Assembly: GCA_013001975.1 (NCBI GenBank)
Contig: JABDKX010000216.1
Location: 21,322-85,321, forward strand
DNA from: Saprospiraceae bacterium
GTDB lineage: Bacteria; Bacteroidota; Bacteroidia; Chitinophagales; Saprospiraceae
Reading direction: 5' to 3'
Length of the DNA stretch: 64,000 nt
Position 1 is the first letter of the stretch; each line of letters opens with the position of its first letter. A model generated the notes under the pieces. The model was given only the letters and a program-made list of their open reading frames with translations, searched no databases and was not told the DNA's origin. Of this stretch, positions 46,401-53,111 are shown one piece after another. The position numbers and the translations under genes were made by a program.

Positions 46401-49400
46401 ATCCTGGAAGCTGGCCTGTAAAATCAACATTATCTGGTGTTGATACAGGAATGTTATTTTCATCAAACCAAGACCCATTAACTCCAGTTTCGAAAGAAGT
46501 TAGATCTACAAAAGTTGGTAAGCCACCTGTATTGATATTACAAACTGCTGTGTTCAATTGAATTAAAGCATTTGGTAAAGGGTCGAATTGCAAAACCTCA
46601 AAATCATCCGTCCCAGAGCAAGCAGACATGCCACTGCCAAGTACCACATTTAAAGTATAAATGCCCCCTGTTGAAACTTCGATAGTTTGCGTATTTCCAA
46701 CATTATCATTGTTATCATCTAACCATTCATATTCATCAAATCCTGGTCCACCATTTAATTCGACTACTGATCCTGTACAGAGATTACCTCCATCAATTTC
46801 AGGATTAAGTTGTTGGTTAACATCTATACTTATTATTTGTGAGGATAAACATCCTGAGGGTGTAACAACGTCTAAATTCCAATCTCCTCCTGCAGCAATC
46901 GTCGCTGTTTGTGTTGTTATCATTGTTCCAGAAGGGCCAGTCCACAAATAGCTATTTGCTGGATCACCTTGTGCAGTTAATATTGTTTGAGCACCAGGGC
47001 AAATAGACGTTGAACCTGTTACATTAATATCTGGGAGTGGATTTACTACAATTTTAATACTATCAGTAACTACACAGTCGTCGTTGGTTTCAGCTACTAA
47101 GTAATAAGTTATTGTATCCAATGGCGTAACGACAATTGAATCAGTACTTTCTCCATTTGACCAATCAAGGTCAACATAATCATCAACATTTAAAAGTGAA
47201 ATTGTTACTGTTGTTCCTTGACAAATTGTGTCGTTTGGAATTACCTCAAATTGAGGTAAAGGAACTGGTGGCAATTCTAATTCTACATAATCAGTACAAC
47301 CATTAGTCGAAGTACCTAAAAGCAAATAGGTTCCATATTCTTCTGCGAGGTAAGTGATATTATCACCAAAAGCAGTGGCGACTGAAGTTGCATTTAAAAT
47401 TGTTGTGCCATCATATATCCAATCACCATTATCGTCATAAAAAAGTTCAAAAGTTACCATCAAACCATCACGATCGTAACCTATTAAATTAAATGCAGTT
47501 CCAAAGCACTCATCAATTTCTAAAATCATGTCAGGACCATTGTCAACAATAAATTCTGTCTGAGCAGAATACTCACATCCGAAATCGTCAATGATGGTTC
47601 CAAATATTGTATATGTTCTTGCCGAAGACTCTTCTTCATTTATAATAAGATTTTGGCTATCATCTCCATTTACAAACTCAAGGCCAGTAGGATTAGATTC
47701 CCATTGAAATTCATAAGGGCCCGTTCCAGCGCTTTCGAATTCTAAAAACAGTTCAGGTAAGTCAAGAATACCATCTTTACACACACCGACATACGGGTTG
47801 ATTATTTCTGGGTATAAAGGTTCTATAATTTCATATTCAATGGCCACATCCTTTGTACACCCAAATTCATCAGTAACCAATAAACGAATTTCATATTCCC
47901 CTGGAAATAAGTCTGGATTTTCGGGTAGAACGATTGAAGCATCAGAACTTCCATCTTCCCATAAATATTCATACGGCCCTCCATTTCCACCTGAAACTAG
48001 AGGTGTAATTTCCATTGGGTCTTGGAAACAAATGTAATATGGGTCTTCACCTTCAACTTCAATTTCGGGGTATACCACAACTTCAATCAATGTTCTTGGA
48101 CCTTCACAAATTGACTCTGGGTCAAGGGCGTAAACTTCGTAATATAAGATCGTAATTTCATCGCCATCATTTTCGATTTGGTCGGCAATAACACCCATGC
48201 CACCAGGAAATATGTGATCTGATGCACCACTTGTGTTTCCTTCATCAAAGACTTCAACAATGATGTCGACATCTGATCCATCCTCAGATTCTAATGGAAT
48301 GTCTAAAACTTGATCATGACATATTTCTACATCATCACCTAATATAAAAACCAACGAAGTACAATCGAGAATTGCATTAAATGTTACAGGAATATCACCA
48401 GAGCAAGAGTTGTTACTCCAACATCCTGTTTGACCATCGGCCATCGTAAAAATATGGACTTTAAGATCTGTAAAGTCTTCGTCATCACATTGGCCAATAT
48501 CATCCAATAGTCCAACTTGCAAATCAAAGCAAAATTCAACTTCTTGTGTTGATCCACAACTTGCCGGTAATCCCCACATTGTATTTGGGTTACCATCATT
48601 AGCACAACCGCCACCACCGTCAGAAGTTGCCCACCAGCCACCAGGTAGAGGATCACCGTCAGAAAGCGTTCCAGGTCCATATTCTAATCCTAGCCCATTG
48701 GGTGTATCAATAGTTCCTAATACAGAACTTGGCGCCAAATAAGCCACATCACCTTCTGGTAACCAAAACCAAGAACCACCAGGTCCTTGCACATCTATTG
48801 GTAAAGATTCTAAATCCCATCCACCTCCAACTGTTGGAATAATACCTTGAATCCATTGACAGTTATTTCCTTCTCCTATTGGATCAACAGTAAATGTGAC
48901 TTCGTAACAAAAATTTACAATTTCTCCTGGACAGTAAGGTCCTTCAGGATCTGCGTCTGGGTATTCGGGTCTGGTTGGTTCAATGCTTCCTTCGGAACAT
49001 TCTACTTCACTTTCATCTGTTGCAACACAAACTTCAAACTCTCCTGGATCCCCACCACTTCCGGTAGAGACTTCTATATAATAGGTTAAGTTACCACTAA
49101 CAGCTACTTCAACAATATCTCCCGATGCTACATCATTACATCCTGACAAGATACTGCCACAATCAACTTGATGGATGGAAATTATTGGATCAATATTTCC
49201 TCCTCCAACATCATTGACAACAACTGTCATTTCAGTTGCCAGTTCATCAGTTAATACTTCAAACCAAACGCCTCCTTGGCTTCCACAATCGGAGTCACAA
49301 GAAAAAGTTGTACAACCTGTTTCACAAACTTCTCCAGATCCAGTTGTTGGAGACATTAAAGCACCATCACCACATTCTTCACCAAAAGCACATGCTACTG

Positions 49401-50871
49401 CAGGATCCACTGTCAATTCGAAAGATCCACAACCATCTAATGATGACGTTACGTGTATGTACATAAAATCCTCACCACAGTTTGGTGTTTCAAATGTATA
49501 GCTTCCTGCACCACCGCAGTAGGGTTCATTTAATAGTTCACCACCACAACTTCCTGCATATATTTCAATACCAATGTTTCCTGACATATCAATATTAGTG
49601 AAGTTGAATACAGAGCCATCACCATCTACTCCTGCATAAACCAACCATACACCAGTTTCACTTCCTCCACATGCATCTGTACCTTCAATTATTCCGCAGC
49701 ACGTATTTAATCCATCTCCTGACTCAATATCAGCTGCATTACCACACGCATCGTTTTGAGGAGGTTCATTCATTGTAATATCAAAAGAAAAAGTGCCTTC
49801 ACCAGAAGTAAGTGCGGCACCTATTAGATAAGTTGTATTACCTGACACAGGAAAATTTGTATCTCCAGTTACACATGGTGTTACTGAAGATCCACCGCAA
49901 CCATCTAAAATTGCCAATTCCAAATTGGAGCTCAACTCAGAAAAGTCAACACTTGTAGCAGCTGATGTTGTTGTAAACTCAAACCATACAGTAGGATTTA
50001 CATCGATATCACAACCTGATCCAAAATCTGATGGTTCAGGACAAGCCCCCGTAGAATCGCCATCTACAGTTTCAGGACCACAAACAATCGAAGGAGTTAT
50101 ATCGTCTGCATTTGAACAATCATCATTACTCACTGAACTCGTTGTCTCGGTAAAAGCTATATCAAATTCACCTGTATTGCCAAAGTCTGATGCAACTTGA
50201 ATGTAGTAAGTCCCCGTTGCTAAACAAGTAATCATAAGTGAAGCGCTGCATTCCTCTAATAGAAGTGTTGAACAATCTGAATAAATTGCCAAAACCGGAT
50301 CAGTTATTCCCTGACTGGTCAGATCGATTTCAAATAAACTAAGGTCTTGATCGAGTGTGTATTCATACCATACTGAAGCATTTCCATCTGATCCACAAAT
50401 ACCATCATCAGTTGTTGCGCAATTATTGTTATCACCAGAAATGCCTGATCCTGAAGCAGGAGCAGCATTTGAACAATCATCATTAGAAGGCGATGATGGT
50501 GCATCAACGGTGAAGTCTCCATTGACTAAAACATAATAAGTTGTAGATGGGTCTGCGGCAACAATCAAACCATTACCACAATCTACAACTGCATTTAATC
50601 CGGAGCAATCGCCTTCAAATAAGTTGAAATCGGGTCCAGAAATCGTAAATTCTTGAACAGCATCATTGGTTGTAAATGTAAACCATGTTCCATCAAGACC
50701 TACCATACAATTTATGGCTTCTGGATCAGGTGTCGTTCCCGCATCTCCAGAACCTGATATTGAAGCACCACAAGTCAGCTCTCCTTCATCATAGGCACCA
50801 CTACATAAATCTTGTGTAAATGAGACAGAATACACACCTAAAAGTATAAACGTAAGTACAAATCGAATCAT
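43405..50871 (-). CDS. Giant secreted multidomain protein D (2488 residues) with type B T9SS sorting domain
   Basis: Signal peptide MIRFVLTFILLGVYSVSFTQ. Residues about 20-620 hold five pre-peptidase-C-like domains, each with a WF/WY/WL strand (TWFTFTT, VWYEYTL, VWFEFTT, VWLVYAG, VWFEVLT) and a C-terminal TYY/Y(I/V) strand. Residues about 624-834 form a Trp/Gly-rich block (GGGWDLESLP, GGSWFWLPEGD, GGWWATSDGGGG, NTMWGLPASCG) that I cannot assign. Ig/PKD-like modules follow, then four repeats of about 178 residues from about 1520 to 2220, each opening with a DCSCP motif. A SprB-like segment (DENGCQSELPNLIIS) and the CHU_C domain (YIPNTFSPFSNDNNN, IMDRWGELVF, GVYVYMVTVTYADG, terminal Arg) end the protein. 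It is the first gene of the cluster and preceded by a promoter-like element. Inferred surface adhesin or matrix protein. Confidence 0.92.
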   Translation of the reverse strand: MIRFVLTFILLGVYSVSFTQDLCSGAYDEGELTCGASISGSGDAGTTPDPEAINCMVGLDGTWFTFTTNDAVQEFTISGPDFNLFEGDCSGLNAVVDCGNGLIVAADPSTTYYVLVNGDFTVDAPSSPSNDDCSNAAPASGSGISGDNNNCATTDDGICGSDGNASVWYEYTLDQDLSLFEIDLTSQGITDPVLAIYSDCSTLLLEECSASLMITCLATGTYYIQVASDFGNTGEFDIAFTETTSSVSNDDCSNADDITPSIVCGPETVDGDSTGACPEPSDFGSGCDIDVNPTVWFEFTTTSAATSVDFSELSSNLELAILDGCGGSSVTPCVTGDTNFPVSGNTTYLIGAALTSGEGTFSFDITMNEPPQNDACGNAADIESGDGLNTCCGIIEGTDACGGSETGVWLVYAGVDGDGSVFNFTNIDMSGNIGIEIYAGSCGGELLNEPYCGGAGSYTFETPNCGEDFMYIHVTSSLDGCGSFELTVDPAVACAFGEECGDGALMSPTTGSGEVCETGCTTFSCDSDCGSQGGVWFEVLTDELATEMTVVVNDVGGGNIDPIISIHQVDCGSILSGCNDVASGDIVEVAVSGNLTYYIEVSTGSGGDPGEFEVCVATDESEVECSEGSIEPTRPEYPDADPEGPYCPGEIVNFCYEVTFTVDPIGEGNNCQWIQGIIPTVGGGWDLESLPIDVQGPGGSWFWLPEGDVAYLAPSSVLGTIDTPNGLGLEYGPGTLSDGDPLPGGWWATSDGGGGCANDGNPNTMWGLPASCGSTQEVEFCFDLQVGLLDDIGQCDDEDFTDLKVHIFTMADGQTGCWSNNSCSGDIPVTFNAILDCTSLVFILGDDVEICHDQVLDIPLESEDGSDVDIIVEVFDEGNTSGASDHIFPGGMGVIADQIENDGDEITILYYEVYALDPESICEGPRTLIEVVVYPEIEVEGEDPYYICFQDPMEITPLVSGGNGGPYEYLWEDGSSDASIVLPENPDLFPGEYEIRLLVTDEFGCTKDVAIEYEIIEPLYPEIINPYVGVCKDGILDLPELFLEFESAGTGPYEFQWESNPTGLEFVNGDDSQNLIINEEESSARTYTIFGTIIDDFGCEYSAQTEFIVDNGPDMILEIDECFGTAFNLIGYDRDGLMVTFELFYDDNGDWIYDGTTILNATSVATAFGDNITYLAEEYGTYLLLGTSTNGCTDYVELELPPVPLPQFEVIPNDTICQGTTVTISLLNVDDYVDLDWSNGESTDSIVVTPLDTITYYLVAETNDDCVVTDSIKIVVNPLPDINVTGSTSICPGAQTILTAQGDPANSYLWTGPSGTMITTQTATIAAGGDWNLDVVTPSGCLSSQIISIDVNQQLNPEIDGGNLCTGSVVELNGGPGFDEYEWLDDNNDNVGNTQTIEVSTGGIYTLNVVLGSGMSACSGTDDFEVLQFDPLPNALIQLNTAVCNINTGGLPTFVDLTSFETGVNGSWFDENNIPVSTPDNVDFTGQLPGSLNYTFVTNQAQEPCTEDTYVFTIDVSDCSCPSVAINTPPDFCNEPDTFDLSLIQITTEPGIWSVLPAGMAILNDQLISSDQTPPGVYTLTFTLDDINQPAECSIDSSVTFVVFNELSAELASNVTVCNEDTGNGPDFIDLDDLFISGDPGTWSTNEMGLTIDADNVVSFTSQPLGDYRFFYFMEELNSPCDPVSIPLDITVRDCSCPELALAALPPLCNSGGTYNLETLLTNPENEPGVWSINGPDDSVLIGTSVFSDDRPAGTYELTFTFTNSLGGSCTNSISGDLEIIDPPSAEISEIESACNGTNITVFPTALDFTTFVSGSEGMWTAPLNYNGGFIDDVMAVDFLDVNPGIYVFTYTTTTAIAPCDNVSYTMEVEVRNCNCPSVAFISPTPVCNDGPPVDLNSYIPPNSPEGEWSFVNGTPSVAIANGSIIDISVLNGFYLFQYTLNEVPIGCPEFGQISIEVVTPPIVNHIPNVEVCNEVSINGPNCIDLTTYLTGAPGDWTIPSNYDGDASDLGNICFDSDDVGEVLEFVFNTATGSVTCDERAYTTEVIIKDCSCPNLSIIPPNSLCNLNGNLDLSSLETSDIEPGTWSVVNGPTAISLSGNILSLNGEEAGIYTLQYTPNITPSADCDQFSQTTLEVVDYPSVGELAFTQLCIKDGEVVQLDDLLNNQDAGGRWSSVVNTAGFNFADNTFTGDGQEPGMYEFVYAFENIAPCPDNSISVEVIVIPDIETEVENSPCADANDGAIIVASVPSGGGTYLYSIDGGSTWTQNTNFNNLAPGSYTILIEDENGCQSELPNLIISEPGPFSVDTGEDRNIEADIGAVTLELATSVDVSMIANIVWTEDGNVICSGGVDQCLIIEVDPDGIGEYCATVTDLNGCVSEDCVVVRERIVKDVYIPNTFSPFSNDNNNIFYVQADQYVETVNEFLIMDRWGELVFAAEPNHAPNDKEFGWDGTFNGGVVEQGVYVYMVTVTYADGEEELFVGNITALR
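44210..46320 (-). repeat. Four ~178-residue DCSCP repeats in protein D
   Basis: The motif (D/N)C(S/N)CP occurs with its first Cys codon at 46315, 45787, 45250 and 44719; spacings are 528, 537 and 531 bases. Each unit continues with CN..., a W(S/T/E)(I/V)-containing strand and a G.Y.(L/F).(Y/F)T-type strand, and a second internal half-repeat around C-N-E-.. or C-N-G. Copies differ at the DNA level, so duplication is not recent. Confidence 0.8.
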
Positions 50872-50979
50872 AGTTCAATGCATTTGCACCTCAGATTATA
50901 GTTCTAGATACTCGGTTAGTCGGTACTAAATCCTGGATCTGAAGGTGTTATAAGTTAAAAATCCAAGATTGTGCTAACC

Positions 50980-50987
50980 CAAATTTA
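50980..50987 (-). promoter_or_regulatory. Candidate promoter -7 element for protein D (TAAATTTG)
   Basis: An exact minus-strand TAnnTTTG match about 109 bases before the ATG of protein D. This would give an unusually long leader for this window, of about 100 bases, so the assignment is tentative. Confidence 0.35.
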
Positions 50988-51171
50988 ATCATAACGGACT
51001 TAAATCCTAAGAAATAGATACTTATTTTAAAGCAAACGCTGTCCTTAACAGACTGCTTATTTTACTCCCCTCACAACGTTATTTTAAATTCTAAATATTC
51101 CTAAGATTCAAGTTGTTTTCTTTTCAGAGTTCTTTATATTTTAGCATGAATTAAAATTTACAATAAAATGA

Positions 51172-51196
51172 CGGATGCTTATCCGGAGTTTTTTTT
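51172..51196 (+). terminator. Orphan intrinsic-terminator-like hairpin
   Basis: CGGAT-GCTT-ATCCG (five base pairs, tetraloop) followed by GAG and eight T residues. On the plus strand no gene lies upstream of it before the end of the giant cluster, so it may end a small RNA or stop antisense transcription. The stem is short, so confidence is moderate. Confidence 0.45.
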
Positions 51197-51339
51197 CTAA
51201 TATAAGAACAGATTAAAAATTATCTTCATTTGTAAATACCTCAATATTAGATGTTCAGAACAAACCGCACCCACTTTTTCTAATCCTACAATTTCAATCT
51301 AGGTATAGAAAATATTTCTGAATGGTTGATAGTAAACAT

Positions 51340-51347
51340 TATTTTTG
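51340..51347 (+). promoter_or_regulatory. Promoter -7 element for the DinB-like gene (TATTTTTG)
   Basis: An exact TAnnTTTG match 22 bases before the ATG at 51370. Confidence 0.4.
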
Positions 51348-51369
51348 ATGTAATGAACAATTAAAACTT

Positions 51370-51846
51370 ATGTATAACATAATCTGGAATCAATTTGGTG
51401 CTGCTTTAGATATGCTTCGAAATGCAATCGAAAAGTGTCCTGATAACTATTGGGATGAAACAGATCAATTATGGTACTTGGCTTATCACACACTTTTTTG
51501 GACAGAATACTATCTTGACGATTATGAGCTGCCCTTTAAATCAACAACTTTTGGACATTCTGAGTTTGATCCCAAAGGTGTAAAACCCAATCGAGTGTTC
51601 TCCAAGCTAGAATTAATCAATGCTTTAGAAAAAATTAAAAAAAATGCCGAGTTAAAGATTACGAACTTGAATGAGGAAGATGCACAAAAACCATTCAGTG
51701 GGTACAAAAAAGGATATACATTTACTGAAATAACACTTTATAATATGCGGCACATCCAACATCATGCAGCTCAAATGAACATTCTTCTCAGGCAGAAAAT
51801 AGATGATGCACCAGGTTGGGTTTCAAGAGTTAGGATTAAGGATTAA
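51370..51846 (+). CDS. DinB-like metal-binding protein
   Basis: A 158-residue all-helical protein with the DinB/YfiT-like pattern: a first-helix WNQFGAALDMLRNAI, a His in WYLAYHTLFWTEYYL, and HIQHHAAQM near the C-terminus supplying the other two His of the typical metal triad. Bacterial members include thiol-S-transferases using bacillithiol or mycothiol, and many with no known function. It is not the DinB DNA polymerase. A TAnnTTTG element precedes it. The 3' end contains three tandem copies of an AAGGATT-like heptamer overlapping the stop codon. It is convergent with the DUF1835 gene. Confidence 0.8.
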   Translation: MYNIIWNQFGAALDMLRNAIEKCPDNYWDETDQLWYLAYHTLFWTEYYLDDYELPFKSTTFGHSEFDPKGVKPNRVFSKLELINALEKIKKNAELKITNLNEEDAQKPFSGYKKGYTFTEITLYNMRHIQHHAAQMNILLRQKIDDAPGWVSRVRIKD

Positions 51847-51885
51847 GGATTATGAATTAAAAAATGTTGTGGGTTTCGATAATAC

Positions 51886-52647
51886 TTAATTTTTTTCTTT
51901 TCCTAATTTATGGACTTCATCAAACAGTTTCTTTACCTGCAAATCTCCAAACCCATAAATGGCTTCTCTTGAGGAAAATTCTTTAAATACTTTTCCAAAA
52001 TCTATGCTTCCTAATTCTTCTATGATTTCTTTTATAGCTTGATGCGGCCGACTCAGTTCTCCATCTTTTGGAGCTCGGTCTGCATGTGCTTGAATAGCTG
52101 GTGGTAAAAATGTAAACTCATCTTGATACTTCAAACCAATTTCTTTCATTTTATCTAAATCATGATCTTGATAATTTTGCCATATTTGAGTGAATATAGT
52201 ATGATCATTTAAATAGGTTTTGTTTTGGAAACAACTTTCTAATTCTGATTCACTTAATCCACCAAATCCATAGGGTGAATGCTTGGCAGGTCTCACCAAA
52301 AATAAATTCACTTTAGATTTTGACAACAAATAAATGACGAACCATAAATTAACTTGGCAAAACAAATCATCTTCAAACCATAGAAAAACATTAGAAGCTT
52401 CTGGGATATTAAGCATAGCTTGAAATTGAGGCACAACTTCATTAAAGTATTTTCCCTTTGAATCGATTTCTGAATTATAGTTAGATTCTAAATATTCAGA
52501 TCTGATCTTAAAAAACGCTTCTAAATTATCAGCGGTTACTGGTCCGTCGACAAGACATTCTCTTACAATTAGTTTCTGTCCTTTTATGTTATTTGGGAAG
52601 AATTCAGAGAGAGCATCTCCATTTAAAATATGAAAAGTGTTATCCAT
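51886..52647 (-). CDS. DUF1835 domain protein
   Basis: A 253-residue protein with the DUF1835 start (FHILNGDALSEFF, then LIVRECLVDGPV) and the family central segment ASNVFLWFEDDLFCQVNLWFVI. The N-terminal strand-helix pattern resembles a Rossmann-like fold. Function is unknown; some relatives occur beside phosphoesterase or radical SAM genes. It is the third gene of a minus-strand run after the radical SAM and GreA-like genes, with a ten-base gap. No signal peptide or membrane segment is visible. Confidence 0.8.
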   Translation of the reverse strand: MDNTFHILNGDALSEFFPNNIKGQKLIVRECLVDGPVTADNLEAFFKIRSEYLESNYNSEIDSKGKYFNEVVPQFQAMLNIPEASNVFLWFEDDLFCQVNLWFVIYLLSKSKVNLFLVRPAKHSPYGFGGLSESELESCFQNKTYLNDHTIFTQIWQNYQDHDLDKMKEIGLKYQDEFTFLPPAIQAHADRAPKDGELSRPHQAIKEIIEELGSIDFGKVFKEFSSREAIYGFGDLQVKKLFDEVHKLGKEKN

Positions 52648-52657
52648 AAAATTAGAA

Positions 52658-53107
52658 CTAAAATATTTCCATTATTTCAAAATTAATATCATTAAAAGAA
52701 AATACATCTCCTTTTGGTTTTCCTATCAACGCTTTCGCAATCGGTGATTGGGGAGAAACGACAAAGACAATTTGATTGTTAACTTGCACTTTTCCAATGC
52801 CAATACTAATAAAATATTGTGCGTTCTCCGTTATAACCAAACTTCCAACCTGAACAGTTTCATTTGGGTTTAAATTAATTTGTGCCAACTGATTTTTCAA
52901 AGTCAAATTTTGATTTAGAAAACCTTCATTCATTTCTTGTTCTCTTTGAATCATTGCACGTCCTGTTTCAAATTTATCACCTGCACTGGATTTGGTTTCA
53001 TTACTTTTTGAATCGATGGTTCTTTCTATCGTTTTGCGATATTTGTCAATTCTTTGATCAAGAATTTCATTAATAGCGACGAAGAGTTTTGATTTTATAT
53101 CCTTCAT
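52658..53107 (-). CDS. GreA/GreB-like protein
   Basis: A 149-residue protein with an N-terminal helical hairpin (about 1-75, strongly charged, rich in Lys, Glu and Gln) and a C-terminal FKBP-like half of the transcript-cleavage factor family (TVQVGSLVITENAQYFISIG, SPQSPIAKALIGKPKGDVFSF). In GreA, acidic residues at the coiled-coil tip enter the RNA polymerase secondary channel; the tip here (DSKSNETKSSAGD) lacks a clear D/E pair, so RNA-cleavage activity is doubtful. In Bacteroidota databases this family is often mislabelled as 3-oxoacyl-ACP synthase. It follows the radical SAM gene by four bases. Confidence 0.8.
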   Translation of the reverse strand: MKDIKSKLFVAINEILDQRIDKYRKTIERTIDSKSNETKSSAGDKFETGRAMIQREQEMNEGFLNQNLTLKNQLAQINLNPNETVQVGSLVITENAQYFISIGIGKVQVNNQIVFVVSPQSPIAKALIGKPKGDVFSFNDINFEIMEIF

Positions 53108-53111
53108 CTAT

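Larger units (their letters stand above)
50872..51369. other. 498-base intergenic region upstream of the giant cluster
   Basis: This is the largest non-coding stretch in the window. It separates the divergent protein D and DinB-like genes. It holds a TAnnTTTG element for each direction and one orphan hairpin with a T-tract, and I see no convincing open reading frame, tRNA or repeat in the rest, which is AT-rich. Confidence 0.6.

Noticed and set aside
29196..49501. Many plus-strand open frames of 60-150 codons inside the giant genes (for example 29196-29543, 33153-33614, 37378-37665, 49175-49501)
   Set aside because: They are antisense shadows of the acidic, Ser/Thr/Pro-rich coding sequence on the minus strand; none has a promoter, a domain or independent composition.
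51370..51846. Reading the DinB-like gene as DNA polymerase IV
   Set aside because: It has none of the polymerase motifs; the name DinB is shared with a helical metal-binding superfamily, to which the three His residues point.
52658..53107. Annotation as 3-oxoacyl-ACP synthase
   Set aside because: There is no thiolase fold or catalytic Cys-His-His; the helical hairpin plus FKBP-like half matches the GreA family.
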